Below are positions 9,044 to 17,316 of a stretch of 64,000 nucleotides of DNA, in pieces. The stretch covers positions 744,001-808,000 of the forward strand of contig NZ_CP017661.1 of assembly GCF_016805985.1 (NCBI RefSeq), given 5' to 3'. The position numbers were made by a program, and so were the translations under genes. A model generated the notes under the pieces. The model worked only from the letters and a program-made list of their open reading frames with translations, searched no databases and was not told the origin of the DNA. The number at the start of each line of letters is the position of its first letter. Position 1 is the stretch's first letter. Origin of the DNA: Microbacterium sp. JZ31. Lineage in GTDB: Bacteria; Actinomycetota; Actinomycetes; Actinomycetales; Microbacteriaceae.

Positions 9044-10443
9044 ATGAGTGTGCGCGAGACGGATGTCGTGGTGATCGGGCGGGGCCGGTCGGCGAGAACG
9101 TCGCCGACCGGGCGGTGCGGGGCGGCCTCGAGGCGGTGATCGTCGAGGCCGAGCTCGTCGGGGGCGAGTGCTCGTACTGGGCCTGCATGCCCTCGAAGGC
9201 GCTGCTGCGGCCCGGTGCCGCGCTGCGCGCCGCGCAGGCGGTCGCCGGCGTGACGGGCGGCTCGCTCGAGCCCGCGGAGGTCCTCGCGCGCCGGGACGGG
9301 TTCGCGGCGAACTGGGACGACGCGGGCCAGGTGCGCTGGCTCGAATCCGCCGGGATCCCGCTCGTGCGCGGCCGCGGTCGCATCGCGGGGGACAAGCGCG
9401 TGATCGTCGAGAGCGAGGACGGCGAGACCGAGCTGATCGCGCGGCACGCCGTCGTGATCGCGACCGGCAGCGAGGCGCGCGTCCCCGACATCCCGGGCCT
9501 GCGCGACGCACGGCCGTGGACGAGTCGCGAGGCCACCTCGGCGCAGGAGATCCCCGGCCGGCTGGCCGTGCTGGGCGGCGGAGTCGTCGCAGTGGAGGTC
9601 GCGACGATGTTCGCCGACCTCGGCAGCGCCGTCACGCTGCTCTCACGCAGCCCGCTGCTGCGCTCTCTCGAGCCGTTCGCGGGCGAGGCCGTCCGCGACG
9701 CCCTGCGCGCCCGCGGCGTGACCGTGCGCGAGGACGCGAGCCCCCGCGAGGTGAGGCGGCAGGACGACGGATCGGTGCGGATCCTGCTCGACGACGGCGA
9801 GCTCGCGGCGGACGAGGTGGTCGTCGCCATGGGACGCTCGCTGCGGCTGCACGACATCGGCGTGGACGAGCTGCTGGACGAGCGGGGCATGCTGGACGTC
9901 GACGACACCCTGCGGGTGCGCGGCTCCGACTGGCTCTACGCCGTGGGAGACGCCGCCGGCCGCGTGCTGCTGACCCATCAGGGCAAGTACGAGGGGCGCG
10001 CCGCGGGAGACGTGATCGCGGCCCGCGCGAAGGGCGAGCCCGTCGACGACGCGCCATGGGGGCGCCATGTGGCCACGGCGGATCACGCGGCCGTGCCGCA
10101 GGTGGTCTTCACGGATCCCGAGGTGGCCTCCGCGGGGCTCACCGCCGCCGAGGCCGAGAAGCGCGGGCTGCGCGTGCGCGTGGTCGACTACGACCTCTCC
10201 GGCGTCGCGGGGGCCGGGTTGATCGCCGAGGACTTCGCCGGCCGGGCTCGCGCGATCGTGGACGAGGACCGCGGCGTGCTCGTGGGGCTCACGCTCACGG
10301 GTCCCGGCGTGGGGGAGCAGATCCACGCCGCCACGATCGCGATCGCCGGCGAGGTGCCGCTGCGGCGCCTGTGGCACGCCGTGCCGTCGTATCCGACGCT
10401 CAGCGAGTTCTGGCTGCGCCTGCTCGAGGCCTACGGGCTCTAG
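9044..10443 (+). pseudogene. Flavin pyridine-nucleotide disulfide oxidoreductase, frameshifted near the start
   Basis: The reading frame starts at ATG 9044 (MSVRETDVVVIG) and is lost inside the FAD-binding glycine motif. One missing G in the run at 9077-9079 would join it to the long frame that continues to 10443 and restore VVVIGAGPVGEN. The rest is intact: redox pair CSYWACMPSK, a second Rossmann motif GGGVVAVEVA, the FAD site YAVGDAAG, and a dimer domain, about 466 residues as in dihydrolipoamide or mercuric reductases. The HxxxxE active-site region is replaced by HAVPSYPTLSEFW, so it is one of the uncharacterised NAD(P)/FAD oxidoreductases. It may be a recent pseudogene, an assembly error, or be translated from a GTG at 9115 without its FAD loop. 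Confidence 0.8.
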
Positions 10444-10449
10444 AAACGC

Positions 10450-10486
10450 GGATGGGCCCTTCCGCGAGACGCGGGAGGGCCCATCC
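10450..10486. terminator. Bidirectional hairpin terminator
   Basis: GGATGGGCCCTTCCGCG and CGCGGGAGGGCCCATCC form a stem of about 17 bp with a three-base loop and one mismatch. It lies between the convergent oxidoreductase and MHS permease genes. Confidence 0.75.
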
Positions 10487-10496
10487 GGACGGCGGA

Positions 10497-11927
10497 TCAG
10501 AGGACGGTCGCCTCCGCGGCGACGAGGTCCTCGTCGTAGTCCACGTCCTTCGTCTCGCGCGACAGGATGAGCGCGATCAGCGTCAGCACGCCCGCGGCCG
10601 AGAGGTACAGGCCCACGAGCCACGGGTTGCCGCCGCCCCACGCCCACAGCACGACCGCGACCAGCGGCGCCAGCGCGGCACCGAGGATCGACGAGACGTT
10701 GTAGGCGACGGCCGAGCCGGTGTAGCGGACGTTCGTCGGGAACAGCTCGGGGAGCAGCGCGCCCATGGGGCCGAACGTCGATCCCATCAGGGCGAAGCCG
10801 ATGATGAGGAACACGAGCGTGAGCGGCATCGTCGCGGCGCCCTGCGGCAGCAGGAACACCGGGAACAGCGCGCCGAACACGATGATCCCGATCGTCACGC
10901 CGATCAGCAGCTTGCGACGTCCGATCCGGTCGGCGAGCGGGCCGGCCAGCAGCGTGAAGATGCCGAAGAAGACGACGCCGATGATCTGCATCAGCACGAA
11001 CTGGACGTACGAGAAGCCGAGGCCCGGCACCCAGGGTCCGGCCGCCGCCGCGTCGTAGGTCTCGGGTGCGACGGGGGCCTTGGTGCCGTACGACAGCAGG
11101 AAGCTCGTCAGCAGGTAGAACAGCACGTACGTCGCCAGCATGATGAACGTGCCGAGGATGAGCTGCTTCCAGTAGCGGCGGAACGCCTCACCGAGCGGGA
11201 AGCGCTTGATCGCGCCCTTGGCCGAGGCCTTCTCGAAGGTCGACGACTCGACGAGCTTCAGACGGACCCACAGGCCGATGATGACCATGACAGCCGAGAA
11301 CAGGAACGGGATGCGCCAGCCCCACGACAGGAACGCCTCTGAGGGCGCGCCGGCCTCGCCGGGCATCGAGAAGTTGATGATGAGGAACAGGCCGTTGGCG
11401 ATGATGAAGCCGAGCGGCGCGCCCAGCTGCGGGAAGGTGCCGTACAGGGCACGCTTGCCGGTCGGGGCGTTCTCGGTCGCCACGAGCGCGGCGCCCGACC
11501 ACTCGCCGCCGAGCGCGAAGCCCTGCGCCAGGCGCAGCACGAGCAGCATGATGCCGGCCCACACGCCGATCTGGTTGTACGTCGGCAGCACGCCGATGAG
11601 GAACGTCGCGATGCCCATGACGAGCAGCGACACCACGAGCGTCGTCTTGCGGCCGACGCGGTCGCCGAAGTGGCCGAACGCGACGGCGCCGATCGGGCGT
11701 GCGACCATGGCGGCGCCGAAGGTCGCGAACGACGTCAGCAGTGACGTCGTGGGGTCCGCGGCGGGGAAGAAGAGCGCCGGGAACACGAGCACGGCGGCCG
11801 TGGCGTACGCGTAGAAGTCGTAGAACTCGATCGTCGTGCCGACGAGGCTCGCCGTGATCACGCGAGAGCGCGAGTTGGCGGGTCCGGTGGCGGCACCCGA
11901 TGAGGGGGTGTGAGCTGCGGTAGTCAT
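10497..11927 (-). CDS. MFS transporter, metabolite:H+ symporter (MHS) family
   Basis: 476 residues from ATG at 11927 (MTTAAHTPSS), with about twelve hydrophobic helices. The MHS features are clear: GTTIEFYDFYAYATAA in helix 1, the loop 2-3 motif GHFGDRVGRKTT, and ALGGEWSGAALV after helix 4. The family (ShiA, KgtP, ProP, citrate carriers) imports organic acids with protons. It is a paralogue of the permease at 35808. It stands alone between terminators, with two palindromes in its upstream region. A longer start at 11981 would add 18 residues of low-quality sequence. Substrate unknown. Confidence 0.85.
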   Translation of the reverse strand: MTTAAHTPSSGAATGPANSRSRVITASLVGTTIEFYDFYAYATAAVLVFPALFFPAADPTTSLLTSFATFGAAMVARPIGAVAFGHFGDRVGRKTTLVVSLLVMGIATFLIGVLPTYNQIGVWAGIMLLVLRLAQGFALGGEWSGAALVATENAPTGKRALYGTFPQLGAPLGFIIANGLFLIINFSMPGEAGAPSEAFLSWGWRIPFLFSAVMVIIGLWVRLKLVESSTFEKASAKGAIKRFPLGEAFRRYWKQLILGTFIMLATYVLFYLLTSFLLSYGTKAPVAPETYDAAAAGPWVPGLGFSYVQFVLMQIIGVVFFGIFTLLAGPLADRIGRRKLLIGVTIGIIVFGALFPVFLLPQGAATMPLTLVFLIIGFALMGSTFGPMGALLPELFPTNVRYTGSAVAYNVSSILGAALAPLVAVVLWAWGGGNPWLVGLYLSAAGVLTLIALILSRETKDVDYDEDLVAAEATVL

Positions 11928-11956
11928 GTCTTGCCTGTCTGGGGAACTGCGGGGAT

Positions 11957-11976
11957 CTGTCGGCGAGCGCCGACAG
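11957..11976. promoter_or_regulatory. 20-bp inverted repeat upstream of the MHS permease
   Basis: CTGTCGGCG, two bases, CGCCGACAG: perfect arms, 30 bases upstream of the permease ATG. It could be an operator or a leader hairpin close to the ribosome site. Confidence 0.4.
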
Positions 11977-12050
11977 GGCAAGATGACAGCTTATTCGCGG
12001 CGGCGCGCCACTCTTGCGCGGTTTCGCGGATCGATACGATCCCTCGTTGT

Positions 12051-12066
12051 GCACTTTTCAAAGTGC
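12051..12066. promoter_or_regulatory. 16-bp AT-rich inverted repeat (operator candidate)
   Basis: GCACTTT-TC-AAAGTGC, perfect 7-bp arms, in an unusually AT-rich patch upstream of the MHS permease and 13 bases from the rib terminator. It looks like a regulator site for the permease. Confidence 0.4.
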
Positions 12067-12078
12067 TGAACGAAAACG

Positions 12079-12109
12079 ACGAGGGCCCGGCGATCTGCCG
12101 GGCCCTCGT
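12079..12109 (-). terminator. Rho-independent terminator of the riboflavin operon
   Basis: Perfect 13-bp stem ACGAGGGCCCGGC/GCCGGGCCCTCGT with a GATCT loop (as read on the plus strand), followed on the minus strand by GTTTTCG. It lies 12 bases after the ribH stop. Confidence 0.85.
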
Positions 12110-12120
12110 AGGAGTGGATG

Positions 12121-12618
12121 TCAGAGCTGGTCGTCGTCCAGACGCAGCTCGCGCAGCTGCCGCAGCGTGAGCGCGGTGCGGAGCGCCGCGTCCGCGGCCT
12201 CGGCGCCCTTGTCCTCCTGCGAGCCCTCGAGACCCGCGCGGTCGCGACCCTGCTGCTCGTCGTCGAGGGTCAGCACCCCGAAGCCGACGGGCTTGCCGGT
12301 GTCGAGCGCCACGCGTGTGAGGCCGTCGGTCGCGGCCGACGCCACGAACTCGAAGTGCGGCGTGCCGCCGCGGATGATCACGCCCAGGGCGACGACCGCG
12401 TCGGCGCCCGCCTCGAGGGCCACCTTCGACACGACCGGCAGCTCGAAGGATCCGGCGACGCGCACCAGGTGGTGCTTCGCTCCCGCGGCGTCGAGCGTGC
12501 GCCGTGCGCCCGCGATCAGCCCTTCCGTGATCTCCTCGTGCCACGTTCCCGCGACGATCACCACGTCGAGGTCGGATCCGTTCACTGCTTCCCGTACGGG
12601 AGCGCCCTTGCCGCTCAT
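12121..12618 (-). CDS. ribH: 6,7-dimethyl-8-ribityllumazine synthase
   Basis: 165 residues. Condenses 3,4-dihydroxy-2-butanone 4-phosphate with the ribitylamino-pyrimidine to lumazine, the penultimate step of riboflavin synthesis. The family hallmarks are visible: VAGTWHEEITEGLI near the N-terminus, GSFELPVVSK, and VVALGVIIRGGTPHFEFVA containing the catalytic His region. ATG overlaps the ribBA stop by four bases (ATGA). It is the last gene of the operon before the terminator at 12079. Confidence 0.97.
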   Translation of the reverse strand: MSGKGAPVREAVNGSDLDVVIVAGTWHEEITEGLIAGARRTLDAAGAKHHLVRVAGSFELPVVSKVALEAGADAVVALGVIIRGGTPHFEFVASAATDGLTRVALDTGKPVGFGVLTLDDEQQGRDRAGLEGSQEDKGAEAADAALRTALTLRQLRELRLDDDQL

Positions 12619-13922
12619 CGCTGGCCTCCTTCTTGCATGCGCGCGATCGCGTCGGCGAGCTCCTCCTCGCCGATGATGTGTCCCATCCGGTCGCGCTTCG
12701 TCTCCAGATACTGGTGGTTGTTCGGTCCGACCCCGACGATCAGCGGAACCTGCTCCACAACGTCCAGACCGAAACCACGCAACTGGGCCACTTTATCCGT
12801 GTTGTTCGTCAGCAGCCGGATCTTCTCCACGCCGAGGTCGGCGAGGATGCCGGCCGCGGCCGCGTAATCGCGCGCGTCGGCGGGCAGCCCGAGGGCCGTG
12901 TTGGCGTCGACCGTGTCGAGGCCCCGCTCCTGCAGCGCGTAGGCGCGCAGCTTGTTGATCAGCCCGATGCCCCGCCCCTCGTGGCCGCGCATGTAGATGA
13001 CCACGCCGCCGTCCTGCTCGATCGCGTCGAGGGCGGCCTCGAGCTGCGGACCGCACTCGCACTTGAGCGATCCGAACGCCTCGCCCGTCAGGCACTCCGA
13101 GTGCACCCGCACGAGCGGGGCGGGCGCCGTCAGGTCGCCCGACACGACGGCGATGTGGTCGGTGCCGGTCTGACGGTCCTTGTACGCCAGGAAGCGGAAC
13201 GTGCCGTGCGCGGTCGGCACGGTGGCGTCCGCGCGCAGGCTCACCTGGCGACGCGTCGCGGGGCGGTCCGCGGCGAGCGGGTCGTGCTGGTCGAGGTGGG
13301 CGATCAGCTGCTCGATCGTGATGACCGGGATGCCCTCGCGCGCCCCGAGCTCGATCAGGCCGGGCAGGCGCATCATGCTGCCGTCCTCGGCCACGAGCTC
13401 GCCGATCACGGCGACGGGCTGCAGCCCGGCGAGTCGCATGAGCTCCACGGACGCCTCCGTGTGGCCGGCGCGATCGCGCACGCCGCCGGGCACCGCGCGC
13501 AGCGGCAGGATGTGCCCGGGCCGGATCAGGTCCTTCGCCTCGGAGGACGGATCGGCGAGCACGTTCAGGGTGCGCGCCCGGTCGGATGCGCTGATGCCGG
13601 TCGTCACGCCGGACGCCGCGTCGACGCTCACGGTGTAGGCGGTCGTGCGCGCGTCCTCGTTGATCTCCACCATGGGCGGCAGGTCCAGGCGGTCGGCGAC
13701 GTCCTGCGGCATGGGCGCGCACAGGAAGCCGGACGACCAGCGCACGGCCCAGGCGATCCACTCCGGGCTGGCGAGCTCGGCCGAGAGGACGATGTCGCCC
13801 TCGTTCTCGCGGTCCTCGTCGTCCGCGACGATCACGGGGCGGCCGGCGCGGAGCGCGTCGAGCGCCTCGTCGATCGTGGCGAGCGGGACGGCGGTCTCGT
13901 CCAGGCTGCTGTTCGAGGTCAC
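12615..13922 (-). CDS. ribBA: Bifunctional 3,4-dihydroxy-2-butanone 4-phosphate synthase / GTP cyclohydrolase II
   Basis: 435 residues from a GTG at 13922 that overlaps the ribE stop (GTGA); GGAGG precedes it. Residues 1 to about 210 are the RibB domain (DDEDRENEGDIV with the acidic metal site, RPGHILPLRA). The remainder is RibA, with the zinc Cys cluster SECLTGEAFGSLKCECG, the catalytic RGHEGRGIGL and the C-terminal LLTNNTDK. It supplies both precursors of lumazine, from ribulose 5-phosphate and from GTP. Confidence 0.96.
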   Translation of the reverse strand: MTSNSSLDETAVPLATIDEALDALRAGRPVIVADDEDRENEGDIVLSAELASPEWIAWAVRWSSGFLCAPMPQDVADRLDLPPMVEINEDARTTAYTVSVDAASGVTTGISASDRARTLNVLADPSSEAKDLIRPGHILPLRAVPGGVRDRAGHTEASVELMRLAGLQPVAVIGELVAEDGSMMRLPGLIELGAREGIPVITIEQLIAHLDQHDPLAADRPATRRQVSLRADATVPTAHGTFRFLAYKDRQTGTDHIAVVSGDLTAPAPLVRVHSECLTGEAFGSLKCECGPQLEAALDAIEQDGGVVIYMRGHEGRGIGLINKLRAYALQERGLDTVDANTALGLPADARDYAAAAGILADLGVEKIRLLTNNTDKVAQLRGFGLDVVEQVPLIVGVGPNNHQYLETKRDRMGHIIGEEELADAIARMQEGGQR

Positions 13923-14656
13923 AGGGAGCCTCCTTCTGTGCGGCTGTGCGCGGCGGTCGCCGGCGCGAGAGTCGGGTCGAGCACCGAGTAGTCGGCGGCG
14001 GGCACCTCGGTGGTCGCGAAGGACCAGGGGTGCGCGGGGTCGGGCTTCGCGGCGCCGAACGCCAGCAGGCGCTGGACGTGACGGGCGAGGATGTCGGTCT
14101 CGAGGTTCACGCGGTCGCCGGGCGTGCGGTCGCCGAGCGTCGTCGCGGTCAGCGTCTCGGGGATCAGCGACACCTCGAACCACGGATCGCGCGCTCCGGC
14201 CGCGCTGACCGCGCTGACCGTGAGCGAGACGCCGTCGACGGCGATCGATCCCTTGTCGACGACGAGCGGCGCGAGGTGTCCGGGCAGCCCGATGCGCACG
14301 ACGCGCCACTGCGCGCCGGGTCGCACCTCGCGCACGACTCCCGTGCCGTCGATGTGACCCTGCACGATGTGACCGCCGAGGCGTCCGCCCGCGGCGGTCG
14401 CGCGCTCGATGTTGACCGGCGTGCCCGCGCGGGCGGCGTCCAGCGTCGACATGTCGAGCGTCTGCCGCATCACGTCGGCCGTGAAGCCCTCGTCCGTCCA
14501 GTCGACGACCGTGAGGCACACGCCGCTGACGGAGATCGAGTCGCCGTGCTGCACCCCTTCGATCGCGCCCGGCGCGTGCAGCGTGAGGCGCACGCCGTCG
14601 CCCGACGGCTCGACGGCCGTGATGCGGCCGACCTCCTCCACGATCCCGGTGAACAT
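13919..14656 (-). CDS. ribE: Riboflavin synthase, alpha subunit
   Basis: 245 residues, starting at the canonical MFTGIVEEVG. Two homologous barrels are visible, each with the SVSGVCLTV or SIAVDGVSLTV type substrate loop. The enzyme dismutates two lumazines into riboflavin. Family length is about 200 residues; the extra C-terminal tail (from about residue 200, DPAHPWSFATTE) is of uncertain role. The start overlaps the ribD stop by one base (TGATG). Confidence 0.95.
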   Translation of the reverse strand: MFTGIVEEVGRITAVEPSGDGVRLTLHAPGAIEGVQHGDSISVSGVCLTVVDWTDEGFTADVMRQTLDMSTLDAARAGTPVNIERATAAGGRLGGHIVQGHIDGTGVVREVRPGAQWRVVRIGLPGHLAPLVVDKGSIAVDGVSLTVSAVSAAGARDPWFEVSLIPETLTATTLGDRTPGDRVNLETDILARHVQRLLAFGAAKPDPAHPWSFATTEVPAADYSVLDPTLAPATAAHSRTEGGSL

Positions 14657-15738
14657 CAGCGGACTCCTTCTGTCGATGCGATCGCGGACCCGAGCTCCTC
14701 GGGCCCCGCGTCGGGGTGCTGCGGCACGTCGCGCTGCTCCGCGACGTAGAGCGTGTCGTCGCCCAGCGCGATCCGCTCGGTCACGCGCAGGCGCCGCGCC
14801 TGCGCGATCGAGGGCACGCCGACGTCGGTCAGGGCGACGCGCGGGCCGCCCAGGATCACGGGGGCGACGTAGGCGAGCAGGCGGTCGGCGCATCCGGCGG
14901 CGACGAACGCGCTCGCGAGCGTGGGGCCTCCCTCGACGAAGACGCGGTGAAGGCCGTGGTCCCACAGGTCGGCGAGCACGAACTCGAGGTCGTGCGTGTC
15001 GTAGAACAGCGGCTCGTGCGGGTGGGAGCGCAGGGCGGCGCCGGAGGGCGTCTCGCGCGCGCCGATCACCACGGGAACGGGCTGCTCGGCGTACAGGGCG
15101 TCGCCGTCCCGCGCGGTCAGGGCGGGGTCGTCGGCGAGTACCGTTCCCGTGCCGACGACGATCGCGTCGGCCTGCGCGCGCCGGGCGTGGACGTCCGCGC
15201 GCGCCTGCGGCCCCGTGATCCACTTGCTCGTGCCGTCGGCGGCCGCGGCGCGGCCGTCGAGGCTCTGCGCCCACTTCACGGTGACGTGCGGGCGCCCGAG
15301 GCGCGCGGCGGTGAGCCACGGCTCGATGAGTGCGAGGGCCTCGTCGCGCAGCACGCCGCTCACCACATCGACGCCCGCGGCGCGCAGGCGCGCGGCACCG
15401 CCGCCCGAGATCTCACCGGGGTCGTCGAGCGCGTACACGACGCGGGCCACGCCCGCGCGGATCAGCGCCTCGGCGCACGGGCCGGTGCGGCCGGTGTGGT
15501 TGCAGGGCTCGAGCGTCACGATCGCGGTCGCGCCGCGCGCGCCGTCCTCGGGCAGCTGCGACAGCGCATCCACCTCGGCGTGGGCCGTGCCGGCGCCGCG
15601 ATGCCACCCCTCCGCGAGGACGTCCCCCGACGCGGACAGGATGACGGCGCCGACCTGCGGGTTGCGGCTTCGCGGACCGCGCAGCGCGAGCTCCAGGGCG
15701 CGGCGCATCGCGCGCTCCTCTGCGGGGCTGTGCGCCAT
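14656..15738 (-). CDS. ribD: Bifunctional diaminohydroxyphosphoribosylaminopyrimidine deaminase / 5-amino-6-uracil reductase
   Basis: 360 residues. The N-terminal deaminase has the zinc motif HAEVDAL and LEPCNHTGRTGPC; the C-terminal reductase begins around residue 145 (PHVTVKWAQSLDGR) and holds GGPTLASAFVAAGCADR. First gene of the rib operon. The start is ATG at 15738, set by GGAGGAGGG just upstream; upstream in-frame starts at 15753 and 15861 fall in this ribosome site and in the FMN riboswitch. Confidence 0.96.
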   Translation of the reverse strand: MAHSPAEERAMRRALELALRGPRSRNPQVGAVILSASGDVLAEGWHRGAGTAHAEVDALSQLPEDGARGATAIVTLEPCNHTGRTGPCAEALIRAGVARVVYALDDPGEISGGGAARLRAAGVDVVSGVLRDEALALIEPWLTAARLGRPHVTVKWAQSLDGRAAAADGTSKWITGPQARADVHARRAQADAIVVGTGTVLADDPALTARDGDALYAEQPVPVVIGARETPSGAALRSHPHEPLFYDTHDLEFVLADLWDHGLHRVFVEGGPTLASAFVAAGCADRLLAYVAPVILGGPRVALTDVGVPSIAQARRLRVTERIALGDDTLYVAEQRDVPQHPDAGPEELGSAIASTEGVR

Positions 15739-15825
15739 CCGACCCTCCTCCATCAAGACGGGGTCGTCGCGGACAGGCCGCGCGGGCGCCGCGATCCGAG
15801 GATCGCCGAGCGTCCCGTGCTGCCT

Positions 15826-15958
15826 CCCATCCGGACTCGTGCGGCTCTCGCCGCACATCACCGTCGGTCCCGGAATTCCACCGGATCAGCCTGGCGCGTC
15901 TGGCGCTTCGGCTCGCGGACTGTCACCGCCGGTTCGGATTCCCACCGACCCCGGAGCA
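15826..15958 (-). promoter_or_regulatory. FMN riboswitch (RFN element)
   Basis: Read on the minus strand, the conserved RFN blocks appear in order: GGGTCGGTGGGAATCC, ACCGGCGGTGACAGTCCGCG, GATCCGGTGGAATTCC, GGGACCGACGGTGA and the closing AGTCCGGATGGGA. It lies in the ribD leader, ending about 90 bases before the ATG. FMN binding would shut off the whole ribD-ribE-ribBA-ribH unit. In this phylum the switch often acts on translation; no clear attenuator T-run is visible. Confidence 0.95.
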
Positions 15959-15974
15959 CGTGTGCTGCACTCAG

Positions 15975-16003
15975 ATTATCCGAACGCGCAGGCGCCCGAT
16001 CCA
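15975..16003 (-). promoter_or_regulatory. Possible rib operon promoter
   Basis: On the minus strand GATAAT (15975-15980) sits about 17 bases upstream of the riboswitch, with a weak TGGATC (15998-16003) 17 bases further up. The -10 is good; the -35 matches only 3 of 6. Confidence 0.35.
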
Positions 16004-16066
16004 TTCCCGTCATGACGGTTCACAGGCGGATCCCCCGACCGCGCGGGACGGTGCGATCCGGATCGG

Positions 16067-16927
16067 TCACTTCAGCAGGCGGGACAGGCGGCGGTCGGCG
16101 AGCACCTTGCCGCCCGTCTGGCAGGTGGGGCAGTACTCGAAGCTGCGGTCGGCGAGGAACACGCTGCGCACGGTGTCGCCGCACACGGGGCAGGTCTCGC
16201 CCGCGCGGGCGTGGACGCTCATGCCGCGGCGCTTGGCGTCCTTGAGCTCGGCAGGCGGGCGCCCGCGAGCGGCGGCGACCGCCTCGGTCAGCGTCTCGCG
16301 CATGGCCGCGTAGAGCCGATCCACGTCCTCGTCGCCGAGGTTCGCCGCGAGCGCGTAGGGCGACATGCGCGCCGCGTGCAGGATCTCGTCCGAGTACGCG
16401 TTGCCGATGCCCGCCACCGTCTGCTGGTCGCGCAGCACCCCCTTGATCTGCGTGCGGCGCCCCGAGAGGAGGCCTGCCAGCGTGTCCCGGGAGAAGGCCT
16501 CGCCGAGCGGATCGGGTCCGAGCCGGGCGATCCCCGGCACCTCGGCGGGGTCGCGCACGACGTAGACCGCGAGCGACTTCTTGGTGCCGGCCTCGGTGAG
16601 GTCGAACCCGGATCCGTCGCCGAATCCCATCCGCAGCGCGATGGGGGAGCGGCCCGGCCTGATCACCGTCGTGGGCAGCGTCTCGTGCCAGCGCAGCCAG
16701 CCCGCCTTCGCGAGGTGGAACACCAGGTGCAGGTCTCCCGCAGCAAGGTCGACGAACTTGCCGTGGCGCTCGACGCCGGTCACCGCTCGTCCCACCAGCT
16801 CGTCGAGGCGGGGGTCGAAGGTCTTCAGCGCGGCGATCGAGGCGAGCCGCGCCTGCGTGACCTCGAGGCCGGCCGCCCGTCCGCGCAGGAACTCGACCAG
16901 CCCCTCCACTTCGGGCATCTCGGGCAT
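16067..16927 (-). CDS. mutM: Formamidopyrimidine-DNA glycosylase (Fpg/Nei family)
   Basis: 286 residues. The start at 16927 gives MPEMPEVEGL, which places the catalytic Pro2 and Glu3 exactly as in Fpg. The conserved GIGNAYSDEIL stretch (helix-two-turn-helix) and a C-terminal zinc finger (CPVCGDTVRSVF ... YCPTCQTGG) follow. It removes oxidised bases such as 8-oxoguanine or formamidopyrimidines and nicks the strand. Actinobacteria have several Fpg/Nei paralogues and a Nei-type role is possible. Confidence 0.92.
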   Translation of the reverse strand: MPEMPEVEGLVEFLRGRAAGLEVTQARLASIAALKTFDPRLDELVGRAVTGVERHGKFVDLAAGDLHLVFHLAKAGWLRWHETLPTTVIRPGRSPIALRMGFGDGSGFDLTEAGTKKSLAVYVVRDPAEVPGIARLGPDPLGEAFSRDTLAGLLSGRRTQIKGVLRDQQTVAGIGNAYSDEILHAARMSPYALAANLGDEDVDRLYAAMRETLTEAVAAARGRPPAELKDAKRRGMSVHARAGETCPVCGDTVRSVFLADRSFEYCPTCQTGGKVLADRRLSRLLK

Positions 16928-17006
16928 GCGGCCATCCTGCCCCGGCGCGTGCGGGGAAGGCAATCCGCTGCATGAGGGCCGCGGGGCCAGCCCTCCGGGA
17001 CGTTTC

Positions 17007-17091
17007 TGCACAACGCAGGACGGCGAGCCGAGCCATGGCCACGACGACCTGGGATGGCGGCGTGTCGGGCGTCTTTCTCCTGCGCTGTGCA
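17007..17091. repeat. Inverted-repeat element, copy 1 (85 bp)
   Basis: Outer arms TGCACAACGCAGGA (17007) and TCCTGCGCTGTGCA (ending 17091) are inverted with one mismatch. The inner motif GGATGGCGGCGTGTCG occurs again in copy 2, and GGCGTGTCG lies at the same offset in all three copies. It occupies the mutM to DUF559-type gene gap. The 16928-17316 gap holds this copy, copy 2 and nothing else that I recognise. Confidence 0.75.
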
Positions 17092-17116
17092 GGGTCGGCT
17101 TCCGTGGCGCCCGCGG

Positions 17117-17199
17117 TGCACAGCGCAGGACGTCCTCGGCCGCCCCGCTGCGCCGGCTGGGATGGCGGCGTGTCGCCGATCCGGGTCCTGCGTCGTGCG
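17117..17199. repeat. Inverted-repeat element, copy 2 (83 bp)
   Basis: Arms TGCACAGCGCAGGA and TCCTGCGTCGTGCG, inner GGGATGGCGGCGTGTCG starting at 17159. It begins 25 bases after copy 1 ends, in the same orientation. Confidence 0.7.
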
Positions 17200-17316
17200 G
17201 CGACGCGGGCGCCGGGCATTCGTCCACAGGCCGCCAGTCGGCCTCCGGGTATCCCCGGACACGCAGAACGGGGAGCCGGCGCGCCCCTCCGGTCGAGGAT
17301 CGTCGGCATGTGCGGG

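Noticed and set aside
15739..15861. ribD start at 15861
   Set aside because: It lies in the FMN riboswitch; the start with GGAGGAGGG and family match is 15738.
16928..17316. Extended N-termini of mutM and of the DUF559-type gene in this gap
   Set aside because: Both would be translated through the inverted-repeat elements and would ruin the MPEMPEVE start of Fpg.
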